A DNA stretch of 64,000 nt from Pogonophryne albipinna (lineage: Eukaryota > Chordata > Actinopteri > Perciformes > Artedidraconidae). A model generated the notes under the pieces. The model saw nothing but the letters and a program-made list of their open reading frames with translations, searched no databases and was not told the origin of the DNA. The stretch is taken from the NCBI GenBank assembly GCA_028583405.1, contig CM053259.1:14498594-14562593 (forward strand), given 5' to 3'. Below, one piece after another: positions 38,601 through 51,769 of the stretch; position 1 is the stretch's first letter; every line of letters starts with the position of its first letter. A program made the translations under genes and the position numbers.

Positions 38601-39445
38601 ACTCCTCCCCTCTTCTTTTTGTTTCGGAGCCATGATCTGATAGCTTTTTTTTCGGCATAGTGGGGTATTCCCAGATGCCCATGCGCACCACAAGATCTCC
38701 CAGCGCCTTACAAGCCAAGGCCAGAACTCTTCAAAGGGGGAGAGGAGATCAAACACTGAGCCCCCGTGCATGGACGCTTTACTAGGGGAGGAAAGGCAGA
38801 GATAAAGAGAGGTGAGAAAATGTACAGAGGTGAGAAAATGTACAGAGGTGAGGTGGTAATGATAGGTAGTTAGGAAGATGGTGGCGACTTGTGTGGCCCT
38901 TCTGTTCGCTGACACACGTGGGTCGGGTGTTGATTAGCGCAGAAATCATGCTGGGGTCGGTGCGGTTTCTGTGCGCACACGTGGATATTATGCTTTGAGG
39001 TTTCTGTGTTATAATTGGAGAGAGAAGGGCACTGCTGTGGTTAGCGGTTCAATTCCTGCTAATTTGGCATAACCAGACCTCAGGTTATTAAAGCTTGCAA
39101 AAGTCAAGAAAGGTTAGTGTACTTTTCCAGTAAATAAACTTGGCTCTATGTTCATCCTTTGACCTACTGCTTGTAACAGAGATGTTTCTCCCGACTGTAA
39201 ATATATACATCTCTGGTGCTTAAAGGCTCACATATCCTTTTGTAAAGAAAACTGGGAAACATCTCATATTCTAAATCTGAGTCACAAGTGCTCAATGAGG
39301 GGGAAATGAACCAAATCAAGAAAATATCTCTGCAATCTGCGCATTGTAATTGAGATTTAATCAATCGCCTAGTTACACAGCAAACAAAATAGGGAAGCCT
39401 TCTCTGCGGGGACCTGTAATGAGCCAATGACTTCCTCTTTGGATG
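35688..39445. other. Intron stretch without recognised elements
   Basis: No transposon boundaries. A minor 18-bp duplication at 38810-38845 (AGGTGAGAAAATGTACAG twice) is the only tandem structure. ORFs up to 113 codons lack family signal. Confidence 0.4.
38810..38853 (+). repeat. 18-bp tandem duplication
   Basis: AGGTGAGAAAATGTACAG occurs twice in tandem, followed by a partial third copy (AGGTGAGG). Confidence 0.9.
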
Positions 39446-39453
39446 TATTAACC

Positions 39454-40480
39454 CAGTGGTTCCCAAAGTGGGGGGCGCAGAGGCATGACAGGAGGGCGCA
39501 TGAGACCAGGAGGAAAAGTGGTTATTAAATTTTTTTTTTAAAAGAAATCATTTGAAAAATTATTGATTCAAAAATAATATGATACAGTACTATTATGTCT
39601 GGGTCTCTGTGTTTCATTAATTTCTGCTCTGTGTGTGTGTGTAGAACGAGCCATTTTGTGTGTGTGCGAGAGAGAGAGAGCGCACCGGTACCGGAGATCG
39701 TTGTTGTTAGCTTCTGGTGCTTGCGAGCGACGCTAACGGATATAAGGAGTTTTTTCAACAACAAAGTGGAGGAGAGTCCTCTCCTGTCAGACTGAGAGAC
39801 TCAGCGAGCCAAAGGACTCTCTCCGTGTTATCTCAGTGGGTCTCAAACGTTTTGGTCACCATTAATGTAAACAATTATTTCCGAGGCACACGTTTATATG
39901 ATCATTATAGTTATAAAAAAAATAAGAGAATAAATGAAAAACATCTATGAAATACTATATGACAGTAAAACAAGAATAAAGTTTAAAAGGGTGATTTGTA
40001 AAATATCCATAAAGAAAAAGTAAATCTGTTTACAGTTCTGTTTCAAATGGGTGTTGAGAGATGTATCCATAGATCTCTTCATGTTGCTCTCAAAGTGCAC
40101 CAGATTGATGCTTTTAACTTCAATATTTAAAAATAAATCTTCCCGGGGGAGCATCCCCCCCGGACCCCCCTATGTGAGGTCCACACACCACCTATAAAAA
40201 TAGCACTTTACCCCTGCTTACACCTATATGCCTCGAGCCTTCATTGTAACTGTCTCCCTGTGTATTTGCGTGGGGAGTGTTGCAGTAGAACATTCCACTG
40301 TAGCGCCCGGTACATTAATGGGAAACCCTAAATGTTTGAGCACCCTCTATGAAACGTCAAGCTACCCCACAGCACCCCCAAAATAAATCTCTGGCGCCGC
40401 CACTGAGCCTGACTATTTGTGTTGGGGGGGCCCCGACTTTTTTTCTCCAAAGGGAGACAGAAAAAGTTTGAGAACCACTG
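39454..40480. mobile_element. Non-autonomous hAT element, 8-bp TSD TATTAACC
   Basis: TATTAACC is present on both sides (39446-39453 and 40481-40488). The termini are CAGTGGTTCCCAAAGTGGGG on the left and AAAAAGTTTGAGAACCACTG on the right, the CAGTGGTT form of hAT-Charlie-type ends. A second terminus-like phrase, CAGTGGGTCTCAAACGTTTT, begins at about 39834, and the right part carries CTCTGGCGCCGCCACTGAG, so the 1027-bp unit appears to be nested. Region 39884-40176 is the reverse of a module in the hAT at 34570. No transposase survives. Confidence 0.92.
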
Positions 40481-40488
40481 TATTAACC

Positions 40489-42434
40489 GATGTCTGATGT
40501 CATGGCACTGATATGTATTTTAAAGCTTGTCTGACAGGCAAAGTTCAAAGACCTGAGTCTAATTGTGTAAAGTAATCATTAAGGCTATGTTTAAAATGAC
40601 TACCATGTTCCCTTATTAGTTGAACAGTACATTAAAATGTAAGGCAACTCATAATATTGACCATGATTGGTATAGTTTTGCATGAGTTAATTTGGAAGAC
40701 AAATAAAATGGAGGACAGAAAATACTAGTGGTTTACTACATTCTTTGGATAACTTTTGTGGGTTAGAGTTTTAACATTTAACATTACTCCGTTTTTACCG
40801 CTGCCAGTAGATAAGAACTCTTAGCTATCTATAGAAATGCTCTCTGGTAGACAGTGATGCACGCACGGTTAATGTCCTGGGCTTTTATTCGGAAAAGTCT
40901 AAATGTGACATGCTGGCAAACAGAATTGCATTTTGAAGCAAGGCTTATAGGGAACCCATCTTACTGCTGTTCTAGTCATTAATCTAGAGCGATTACATTA
41001 TTAAATCGAAATTTGCTTGATAATGAGCAGTTTGAGCAAGAATGTTTTCTATTCCCACTTTAAGTGCAGTTGTTCAAATCATTTTTAGAATGTCTATATA
41101 AAGGTACATACTAACAAGGATGATATCTATCAATTTTTTCAATTTGCATCAACATATTGGATCACTGATCACTAAATCAAATGAATATGTGACACCTGAA
41201 CACATACAGTGGACTGGGCTGTAAATAAGGAGGTATGTCAGACACACACATCGTGTCTATGTTGTGAAGCCTCCTGAAAGGTGATAGCTTACCATCATTT
41301 GTCCAGCAAACCCCAGAGAGTCTTCAGTAAAACAGAAATTGATGCTCCGCACTTGACATTATTGTAGGACTAAGGAGAGGAGATTGTGTCCGATTATGTG
41401 TTTGAGCATAAGAGAAAACCAGAGGTATCTGCAGAGAAGCCTTTTCTTTGAATGTGATGAGACTCACTGTTCTGCCGCTGCTGTTAGCAATTCCTCCCAG
41501 ACCTGAGCAGCATGAGGCCAGAAGCTTTCCACTGTGTGTGCTGTGTGTATCCCAGCATGTATCTCTGCTTCAGACTGAGCCTTTGTGGTTATATATGTGT
41601 GTGGGGGTCTGAGAAATGTGTGTCTGAGGGAGGGAAGCAACCACACACAAAGCAGGTAGAAGCTCTTTGCCTTGCAACCCATCAGCCAATGGCAATGCAC
41701 ACACAAGATGGACTAATCCTCCAGAGGCCAGCGAGGCGCAGTGGGGGGAAACATGTGGTCAGTATCCTGGAAGGGCTACTTCCTCCCTCTCTCCTTCTGC
41801 ACTGAATCCCCTCTCTTTCTTGCGTGTTAGAAACAGGAAAAAGACAGATACAAGCTTCCCAGGGAGGTCATCCGTCGGGAGAAAAATGCCACGGTTGACT
41901 ATTTTTACCTCCCTTTGTGTGGTGTTTTTGTGAGGAGAATGTAAGATAAATGACCTCTATGATCATTTATTTGTACTGTCAATGGGAAGCAGGCACAGAA
42001 CAGGAACAGAATCGGCCTCCTTCCACACGGCTGAATAGGCCGCCTCTCGCAGCCATGAATGGAAGGTGTGAGGAGCACAATCGCAGAGAAACAATAGGTG
42101 ATGTTTTTGCCAGGAGGAAGATGAAAACCCCTCTGCATGGAAAAAGGAAAATGAGAACAGGTGCTAGCTGCTCTACTGGCCCCAGCAAACTGCTTTTGGT
42201 TCATTCTGCAACGGTTTTCCTTTAGGAGAGGTTGAAAATGTCAGGTTTCAGATTGATTGTTTGTGTGGGTGTTTAAAGAAAGCTAAGCAGAGGATGCAGC
42301 ACATAACGAGAAAGCATTTCCTGTTATCCTGCCAGTAAATGTGCCTTTTTGTTTGAGGGATTTTCAAGTTTTTACTTCACTTGAATAGATATTAACCTCT
42401 TTTAAAAACCCCAAAACACAATTTTGCACATACA
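40489..42434. other. Intron stretch without recognised elements
   Basis: No transposon boundaries or conserved coding sequence. ORFs near 41460-42230 on both strands lack motifs. Confidence 0.4.
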
Positions 42435-42442
42435 CTCCGCAG

Positions 42443-42762
42443 TAGGGCTGCTCGATTATGGCAAAAATCATAATCTCGATTATTTGGGTCAATAATTGAT
42501 TTCACGATTATTAAAAACGATTATCCATTTACTTTGAAAACATCCATTTATTGGAGAAAAAAAATGTGAACAGTATGTTTTTAACAGTTGATTTCCCTGA
42601 ACTTTAAGAATAATTCAACTGAAAAACCAAAAAAAAAAAAGATTATAAAAATAAAAGTAATAATAAAAAAATAATAGTTTTATTTCGATTACGTTGTTTT
42701 CGTAATCGTTGCAAGCCATAATCGGAATTGCGATTTAAAATACGATGAATTGAGCAGCCCTA
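42443..42762. mobile_element. hAT MITE (TAGGGCTGCTCGATTAT family), copy 1, TSD CTCCGCAG
   Basis: CTCCGCAG flanks the element at 42435-42442 and 42763-42770. The termini TAGGGCTGCTCGATTATGG and ATTGAGCAGCCCTA are inverted. At 320 bp it is AT-rich and non-coding. It is the same family as the copy at 61747-62055, with near-identical stretches such as AACATCCATTTATTGGAG. Confidence 0.95.
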
Positions 42763-42770
42763 CTCCGCAG

Positions 42771-44976
42771 TTTGCAACCCTGACTCCCACACAGTTTGTG
42801 TATGGACTTCTAATCTGCTTTGCCAGATATGTAATCATCTTTAAGTCAGTATTGACAGATTCAATATTGAACAGAGGACACAATGTTTCCTGAACATTAG
42901 CCGAGGGCTGTCATTTGAACTTAAAGCTCCAATAATAAAAAAAGAAAATGTATGTATTAAAGTAAAGCACTACATTTGAAAGGGATATGACTTGACTAGA
43001 AACACGACCTAACATGAGCTAATGTTGCAGTTACAATCTGCTGGGCTGCTCTCACACTATGATCCAAACCACACATTTTATTACATGTTCATGTCACATT
43101 AAATTAAAACCCTGTGTAACTAAGAGAACGCTGCTAATGCTGCCACAGACGGGGGTGTGATTCCCACCGGGGCCACCCAGGCTAAAAGAGAACACTGCGC
43201 AGTCACACTACATTTGGGATTGAAGCAGTGAGAGGTGTGTGGAGTAAATCGGGAACAAACACAGGGGATGCAAATTAGAGAGAAAACACGGGAGAGATTT
43301 CCTCTGAAACCTGCTTGTTGATTACGTTTATTTCTGTATACTCATCTGTGGTAATGTTGCGTCTGCCTCTCTGTGTACACACTCAGGAGTGTGTGTCTGT
43401 ACAGCGGCAAAAGCTTTGCATGTAAACCATTCGCCGTGTCACGTTTGTGTGTTTGTTCTCATGCCTGCTGACAGCCACCAGCTCTCAAACAGCCCAACGA
43501 GGGATTGACTCTGAAAGACCCCTTTGATCTCCATGTGTTCCCCCTCTGAACTCTCTCCCTCACCGTCTCCTTCCATCCCTTCTTTCCTGGGAGTTAGTGG
43601 AGCCTCGCCCTTTCATCACGTCGATATTTAAAGCCAAAGTGCTCCCCTTAGCTGCCTGTCGCTCTCTATGTTTATAAGTGTGTGTGTGTGTGTGTGCGTG
43701 TGCGTGCAGGACAGCCTGTGCACCAATTATTTTCTGTGCATATGTGTGTGTATCTGCCTGTGAGCTAAAGCCTATATTGGTGCTGACAGGTAGTGTTGGC
43801 AAGTCCAAATGTGTTGGCTTGCTCTGCTATCTAATGACAGCCCAGTGACACTCCAGCACCTGTGTGTGTGTTTGTGTGAAGGTTTTTTATTAACTTAAAC
43901 ACAGTTTGACGCCTTTTCTTCGTGTTATTTTTTTATTTTCATGTCTCTTTGCTTTTTCTCCTGTTTTGTGCCTCGGTGACCCTCTGTTGGCCTTCACAGG
44001 TTTATAGAGCTGTCTTAAAGGGAATTGTTGTTTTTCTATTTCATCCTCCGCCAGCTCTCTGAAGGCCCTTTTTATAGCACCAATCTGAACTGTGTGCAGT
44101 ATCAGCATTCAGACCATGCAGTCTCATCCATGATGTGAGTGTTGGCTGTGCGAAATAAAATGTTGACATTGGATCTGTGTTTAATTAATTTAATGAAATC
44201 AAATACAGATAAAACACATGACATTAAATCAGTGTTCTGGTATTAATGTTAAGCATATATTTTTACAGCAATATCCAGCCGATGTGTTAACGTTCATTCA
44301 TTATCTTTTATACAATGTAGTAGTTTTCAGTGTGAGGAACAAAGTCCACCATTTCTGTTCTGGATTCAGATGCCTGAGAATCCCAGTTAAACATGTAGCA
44401 TGTAATCCAGTGTTATTGCTATACCCAAATGAGCTGTTACTGCTAATGCCAACCAACCTTTTCCATTGTTACTTGTTCATATAAAAAAGCATCCAATTAG
44501 CAAAACCTGGTCTTTTATTTAGAATCTGTCATTGTGGTTGGCGGTCGATTGTTCAATAAAAAACCACACCACACTAAACATGATAATTTTTTGGCATTTA
44601 CCAATTTAATAGGAATGAGTAGCCACAGTGAACTGTTTGATGAAGAGAGGGCTGACAGACTGCATGTCTCCAACTCCTCTACAAGGTAACCTTCTCCTTT
44701 CACTATGTGCTGCTGTTCTGTGGAAAACAGCGTGAAATCAGCTCATAAATGTCTGACAGACCTCTTTATTAAAACATCTGTTTGTTTGGTTGCTGTGGAA
44801 AATAATGCACCAGTTTATGTTATGGTGAATTCCTGAAAGAAAAAGTAGCTCCTCCAGGAGTGTTGACTGTAATATTACACTGTAATTGCGGTTTCCATCG
44901 TTAACGCGAGTGTCACACATCAACAAGCAGTGACATCTCTATGATGATAATGTTTGGGATGCAGGTAAAAGACTTT
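42771..44976. other. Intron stretch without recognised elements
   Basis: No gene or transposon boundary. A mixed GT tract at about 43678-43706 is the only notable simple repeat. Confidence 0.4.
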
Positions 44977-44990
44977 AAGAATGTGAATAT

Positions 44991-46336
44991 ATATATATAC
45001 ACATAATTACAGAAAACAATAAATCAATATCTTTAAATTCATTATGGTACTCCCCCAAATCCAATCTGAATAATCCATGAATTCAATTTTCTATCAGTGT
45101 GGTTAAATCTGTACAAAGGAGGCTAGGCATCACTGGTGTTTCCCTGGTTTTTCCGTTCAGTGTTGATGGAACATTTTAATCTGAATAAATCCCTCTTCTT
45201 CTCCTATATGCAATTACAATCAAATATTAAAAACGTAACATCAAAAGGTATAAAGATAGGTTGTCACGAACACCTTGATATGAACCTAAAAAGTATTGCA
45301 AACAAGAAAGGAATGATTTCAGGTATGTATATAAACTTCTCCTCACCTCAACCGCCAATACTAATCTGCAGACACAGAAAAGATGGGAGGAGGACTTAGG
45401 CATCACCCTTACCCCAGTTGAGTGGGACAGCATCTGGTCCAACTCGACATCAATCTCCAAGTGTGTCCGGTTGAGAGTAATCCAGTTACAAATCCTTCAC
45501 AGAGCATACATCACACCCTGTAGACTCAAAAACATGGATCAAACACTCTCGGGCCTATGCTGGCATGGTTGTGCGGAAGTGGGTTCCCTTTTACATTGTC
45601 TTTGGTCCTGTCTGTCCGGCTGTAAAATCTCTATGGGACGTAGTTGGAGATACTCTCGCAGAGATCCTGAACATAGAGATACTCTTAACTCCAGCTACAT
45701 GCTTGCTGGGATCCCCGCTCAATGGCATAAAATAAAAATGTGCAAGTAAACTTCTAGCCCTAGCATGCCTTTCAACTATTGCCTCGTTCTTATGAACTGG
45801 AAAGTCAGAAAGCCCAATTGCTTCAATTGAAATAAATGGCTGGAGGACTTCCTAAACATCTTAAGTATGGAAGAAGCTGCTTTCTCCCTGTTATATTTGG
45901 TTAAGCCAGACAACAGGCTTTGGGATAAGATAAGGGCTTTCTTGGACTCAAACCATCTCAGCTGCCAACAATAAATATAATAATATTGAAATTAAATGGG
46001 AAAATAAAGTGAAATTAAATGGGAAATGGATGAATAGGTGAATTCATCATAAAAGGAAGAGACGAATGCGTGTATATGTGCATATATGTATTTATTTGAC
46101 TATTTATCTATTTATTTATTTACCTATTAAACAATGAAGTATACTTGTATTATGAGGCAAATCATGTATAAATACAACGCCATATGCATACATACAATGT
46201 AACTGACACTTTAATCCCCGACCCCCCACCCTTCATGTTATGTCCTGTCCTATTTGTGATGTGTGTGAGCCATATCCTTGGCCGTGTGTTTTTGTCTTTT
46301 GAAAATGTTTAATATAATATAAATGTTAAAAGAAAA
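44991..46336 (+). mobile_element. 5'-truncated L1-type LINE with 14-bp TSD
   Basis: AAGAATGTGAATAT occurs on both sides (44977-44990 and 46337-46350), and the element ends in an A-rich tail, both marks of target-primed reverse transcription. The interior matches the C-terminal end of a fish L1/Tx1-type ORF2: a frame at about 45375-45475 reads KMGGGLRH then TPVEWDSIWSNST, and 45471-45749 reads QILHRAYITPCRL, LCWHGCAEVGSLLHCLWSC. At about 45796-45950 it continues with NWKVRKPN and WLEDFLNILSMEEAAF. Frames shift and stop several times, so it is dead. No endonuclease or RT core is present. About 0.35 kb of 3' UTR follows. Confidence 0.9.
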
Positions 46337-46350
46337 AAGAATGTGAATAT

Positions 46351-49300
46351 TAAATGCAGATTTGGCCCTTTCCTATCCACCAACTTGACCTTGACACCTT
46401 ATAATTCTTCTGCCTCGCCACATAGACTCCACACTGCTTCCCGCGTCGGCACTTTACGCTGGATGTTTAACATCTCAAATGAACCGGTGACGCAAACCAC
46501 CAAAAAGGTTTTCATTACACTGGTGAATTAAATCAAGCGCACCTTAAGTAGTTCATCCCATCTTATTTCCTGTGAGCCCTCTGCCCGTGTGACTGTGGTC
46601 TGACCTTGTTTGAAAGTCTGTGACTCACTGTGGGCCATTGTCAGTCTAATCCCAGCCAGCTTTATTTGTGGGAGCATGTGTATGGCCTCCGTCTAGGCTT
46701 AACGTGACTTAACGCCACTGAGAGCCAAGCCACTCCTCTGCCTTTGATCTGCGGTGGGAGCGACTCCACGGTTAAGACACTCAAAGACCACACCGTCATC
46801 TTCGGGAAGCCTCCCTCCCTCCCCCCGTTTTGTCTTCAATGGTCCCATGCTTTATTCACCGGTTAGCGAAAACCAGCTCTCCTCGCCGCTTTTCTTTTTA
46901 CTTTGTTTGTTTCCTTTTTGGGCCGCGTGACTTAGCCGTACCAAACCTTTGACATACTGCTAATACCATGTCTCAATGTCTGAGTGCGCTGAACCGTCCG
47001 GGCTAATGCTATGTGGTTGGTCGGTTTTCATGACGTAAGCAGACACTGACGGAGAGATCTATAATTTTCTCCCTCTCGCACTCTTTTTTGAGACTTCCTC
47101 TCCGTTTCCACTCCGTCGACAAAAACGGGAGCCAGGGGCGGTGAGGGAATACCCTGTGTTTATCCCCTGCTTTCACAAAGATGGTGCTGCTGTATTTATC
47201 AGTGTGTGTGTGTGTGTGTACTTGTTTCTCAGAGAGCTGAATATATCCTTTCCTGTCCCCCAATCAGGCAGACCACAGGCGTATTCTCACTTCAGGAGAT
47301 ATTTCTTATAGGAAAGGCTTCTCCTTTCACCACACCTACATACATTCACTCAGACTGTTGCCTACTTACCCAGTATTGCATTACATTTCACTATCCGTGT
47401 GTCTCGGACTGGAAATGCCAGAACGAGAGTTAGGAGAGGAAGCACTGTCATCTCAAATTACCCCTCTACTCCCTCTTTACTCGGCACCCTTACTTAATTT
47501 TTTCATCCACATTCTTCCTTAATTTCATCTCATCTTGCCTCTCACTCTGTCGCTGTCACTCCTCCTTGCATATACACATATTTCTGCCGTACCTCATCGC
47601 CGTCACTGTTCCCCGTCTCTCACACACATACATATTATATTTCCCTCAGTCGCAACTTTCTTGACAGTCTTGTATATTCTCCACCTCCATATTTCTCTCT
47701 TTATTTGTCCCCCTGTGCATATATCTCCGTGGACTTGGCACGCCAGGCATAATGGCCTCTTTTCAGTCTGATTACCTCGGCCATGCTCCAGGGTTTGTTA
47801 TTTTTTCCCCCCTATCGGTCACGCTGCCCGGCTTTACCCTCCACACCGATTAGTCACTCAGGGTTTTACAGCTCCACGTTTTATTTTAAAAAATGCTTCC
47901 AAGTTCCCTTAACGCTGGCGCTCCAGGCCGTTCTTGGCCATGCCAAGCGGCTGAGGTAGGCACAGGCCAGATGATGTAATGAAGCAGATTTTTCCAGCGT
48001 TCTTCCCTCACGAGTCAATCACATGGAAACAGGCTATGGACACGGGAAATATACACACTCAGCAGAGGCCACCGACACGCTTCCAAGTTTTACATGAATG
48101 TGGTCTGATGGGGTAATGATGTTATGTATAGCTACCAGATGGGGGCCATAACTGTCTCCTGCATGAGTTACATATAGTATGATGCTAGTCTTATGATGCT
48201 TTCACCCCTGAATGTACTGAGAGTCAGTCAGGTGTTGTTCATCTGTGTGTTTGCGTTTGTGTGTTTATGCTGTCATTGGAACAGGCAGCTCAGTGTGTGT
48301 TGACATGTGCAGTCAGCCCCTCGCTTGTGTATTTACCCACGGCCGCAGTGCATGACTCCGTCCATAGGCTGCGGCGCACGTGTTTGTCGGATGCAGGAGC
48401 ACAATGGGGCCTGAGTTTGTTAGCTTGTGTCAGTAGTGGGTGTCTGTATTGGTGCGCTGGGAGCCGAGGTCATTAGATCAAAGAGAGAGCAGGTGGTCGC
48501 CGCCTACCTTAGCCTGGTACCCCCCTCCCTGCGTACAGCCTTCGCAGTGGCAGGGGTCAGAGGTCAGGCCAGGAAAAGGCTGCTGGCTGAGAGCCAGAGA
48601 CATTCCAGCATTCCTCTGCAGTCTAAATCGGAGCCAACATGGCCTCTCCCTGGAGATCAATGGGCCGCGATGTTATTTAAATACAAGGTGACCACAGGGA
48701 CGAGGTGGGGGGGTCACAACAGCCGCACTGCTGACATGCTGGCACCCCTCATCAACAACAAAAAAAGTCTCTTTTTATCCTGTCCCAGATGACATTCCTC
48801 ATCATGAAGTCCTTAACTTTGTCTTCACAACTTATTAAATGATTTAAATCCCCTCCAAATACTGAGATTTAAGATAAAAATTCCCCAACAGAATATTTTA
48901 AATTCTTTCCCAACTGAGTTTATAAAGGAGTTGATGCATTATTCACCGTTATCCACTTGTCTCCCTTTACAGTCCCAATCAGGCCAAATGACTGCTAAAC
49001 TCTTACTTTTTATCTTCAAGATGAACTTAAGAGTTCAACTTGAACCCTTCATCATTGTTTTTTTATTTGTGTTATTAAGCAGGCATTGTGCAGTGGCTAG
49101 ACCATAACTGTTAGAAAAAAGTGAGGATGACAGAGTTTTTGAGCAAAAATACAAGTACAGACCGCAACACCATTAAGGTCAATGTTAGTATGTGTTACAC
49201 CATTTTCCAGAAACAGTACGGAGGACAGGAAGGAACTCGATCTCGGGTAGCCCATACGCTTGTAATTCACACTGTGGTTCAGCACTATCAGGTGTTGCTT

Positions 49301-50331
49301 ACAAGGTATCACATGCACCTCCTAGTGATACTTCTCAACTTCCTTATCTGCGGTCATTGTTGTGGCGTTGTGTGCATGACATATCCCGTGGTTGAGTTTT
49401 CATCTGAGGAAGTTTGTGTTTCGGTATAGTTGCCTCTGTTTGGTTTTTTTATTCTCTGTAATTTGTCTGACTACAGCTGCTCATAGTAACTCTCCAACCT
49501 CCATTTCAAACATGTGCCCAAAACGATCTTTTGAATGCAGCAGTGATTTAATGGGCATGCAGAAGAACAAGAATGAAAGCGGATTTAGGATGATGTAACT
49601 ATTGGGATTCATCCGAGGACAAAAGACATTTCCTACTCAAATATAAATATTTCATGGATCACTGCTTGAAATATCAATATCACTCCTCTCGTATCATCTT
49701 GTGATTGAGTCTGTGTCATGTCGGGTTGTGCAGCGACTCCACAGGGCAGGCTGTTTAAGGTCCCACGTCTAAAAAAAGCCCTTTTTTAAAGATTTAGCTG
49801 TCATTTCAGCTGAATCTCGTTCTCGTGCACATGGTTACGTAAACTCCAGTGATCCTGGAGCACTGCAGGAGAAAGGCAGGAACAAGACGGGGACCAAGGT
49901 GTGTGTACTTGGTGTGTGTTCAGAGTGTGTCCTCCCGTGTTTTCGTGTGGAGGTTCAGCGCAGGAGAGCTGAATGATTTATAAAGATTGATGGCTGGCTG
50001 TGCCCGGGTAGAGCAGCAGTGCATCAGCGCTGGAGAATGTCGCTTGGCCCTGGAAGACCATGCAGAGCCTGACGATTTATCTCACAGTTTTCATTCTTGC
50101 CTGTGCAAGATCAGCACCAAATGTGTATCTTCATGAAATGCATACATGAGGATGATATCCTTTTCCTATCAGGCCTTGTGGAGATGTTACATGAAAGTAA
50201 TCTGGGTCTCTGTATCTTGCTGGCATCAGGTTGCTTTAATTGATAAGCTTTTACAAGATGATATCCCTGCCAGTGTTGCTTTCAGTACTCATGCATAAGG
50301 CTGGGTATCAAATCCCCTAATTATTTTTTCA
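46351..50331. other. Intron stretch without recognised elements
   Basis: No repeat boundaries. A short GT tract lies at about 47203-47219. ORFs around 48427-48792 on both strands lack motifs. Confidence 0.4.
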
Positions 50332-50412
50332 ATGTCTCTGGCATTGACAATGTTTGGGAGTCTTTCATCGGCTACATTTTGAGGCTTCCAACATTGTCAA
50401 TGGCAGAGACAT
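50332..50412 (+). other. Pre-miRNA-like hairpin (unconfirmed)
   Basis: The arms 50332-50360 and 50385-50412 pair over 9, 13 and 5 bp with one G.G mismatch and one bulged U, around a 24-nt loop. The size and shape (81 nt, about 27 paired bases) match an animal pre-miRNA. I do not recognise either arm as a known miRNA. The preceding text TAAGGCTGGGTATC resembles a fish MITE terminus, so it may instead be transposon-derived. Confidence 0.35.
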
Positions 50413-51687
50413 GTCATGTTTGAAGGCTCGAGAATAGTAGCTCAGTGGACCTTCGTGGAGATTGTTGTCTTAATTTGAACCTCTGTGAACCATCTCTTAT
50501 CTGAATAATGAAATGATATATCTTTGGGGCATTTGATTGGAAAAAAAACAAGACCTGGAAACATTATTATGAGCTTTACCTTCTTGTAACCGACATGTTT
50601 CACTATTTTCTAAAGTGATTATTGACTCATTTTTTGATACATTTGAAAATAAGTAGCATCTGTAACGAAACTTTAGTATTGTGTAAATACTAGTATTGTA
50701 TTCTAAACCAGCTCTACACATAAATTGAGATCAAACTGAGATCTACTGTGAAACATTTTTGAAAAATGCAGATGGAGAGGTCAGACTCAACCAACCAAGA
50801 TGGGCCATATGTTACTGCTGCACTCATCATGCACTTTGCTTTTTTTGGATGAATTGCTCTGTAAAATTAGACAGAATGTCACTAACAGTTTTTGCCCAAC
50901 CTCTACTGTCTACTCATTAATAAACAAATTCATCAACAGCTTGTGTTGATTCATGTGGTTCCAGATGCCGTCTGTATTGCTACTTTGTATTTGTGCTGAT
51001 TATTAATATGACAATCAGAATAATTCATCCTTATTCAAAAACACGACCACACGTTTGCATCAGATATGAGGATGATTATTCTGACCTACAGCATGAAACT
51101 TGATATTTCACTCTTGCTGATACATTAATATTCCACAATTAGTAATTGTGGATACAAGCCATGAGTCGAACAATTAATGTCACCGCCTTAGGCCATTGTT
51201 GAGACAGATGCTCGTTGATGGGAGAAGATGGAACGGATGAGAAAAGACAAAATTCTGACATCAAAAGTCGTGCGTTACAGAGTGGAAAGAATAGCTAGTG
51301 ATGTGTTCATGTCCATTTGAGTTTGATTCTACTGGCAGGAGCCGCATATCTGTTGGCAGTACAGAGTCGGATCGCTCTCATGTGGTTGATTTGTTGCAGG
51401 TTGAGAGCTTTTGGCTCAGTGAGGCGTTTCACATTGGAGGAGTTAATGTGCAGGCATATGGGGGGGCAAGTTAAGTGCGTCAGACAGCGTCTTGCAAACC
51501 GGGGCGTGTAGAACATCTAATTTCAGTGCGGGAGGAAAGGAGGGAAACGAGGGACCTGACAGATACATACGTAGGGAGAAAGAGTGGAGGTCGTCCTATC
51601 AGCCTGTAATGGATCTCTTTAACAGTCACAAACAATTGCACCGTCTCCGAATCCCATGTCCTCCTACTCTCGCTCAATCTGCCTTTC

Positions 51688-51689
<2 letters not shown>
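50413..51689. other. Intron stretch without recognised elements
   Basis: Ordinary AT-rich intron DNA. It holds an interrupted palindrome at 51132-51152 (10-bp arms, TCCACAATTA). Confidence 0.4.

Positions 51690-51766
<77 letters not shown>
51690..51766. repeat. (CA)n microsatellite, 77 nt
   Basis: An uninterrupted CA tract of about 38 units. Confidence 0.98.

Positions 51767-51769
<3 letters not shown>

Noticed and set aside
39030..39060. GGTTCAATTCC B-box-like word
   Set aside because: No matching A box at the right distance and no cloverleaf.
45136..45749. ORFs considered as a separate host gene
   Set aside because: They lie inside the TSD-bounded LINE and match the C-terminal end of L1-type ORF2.
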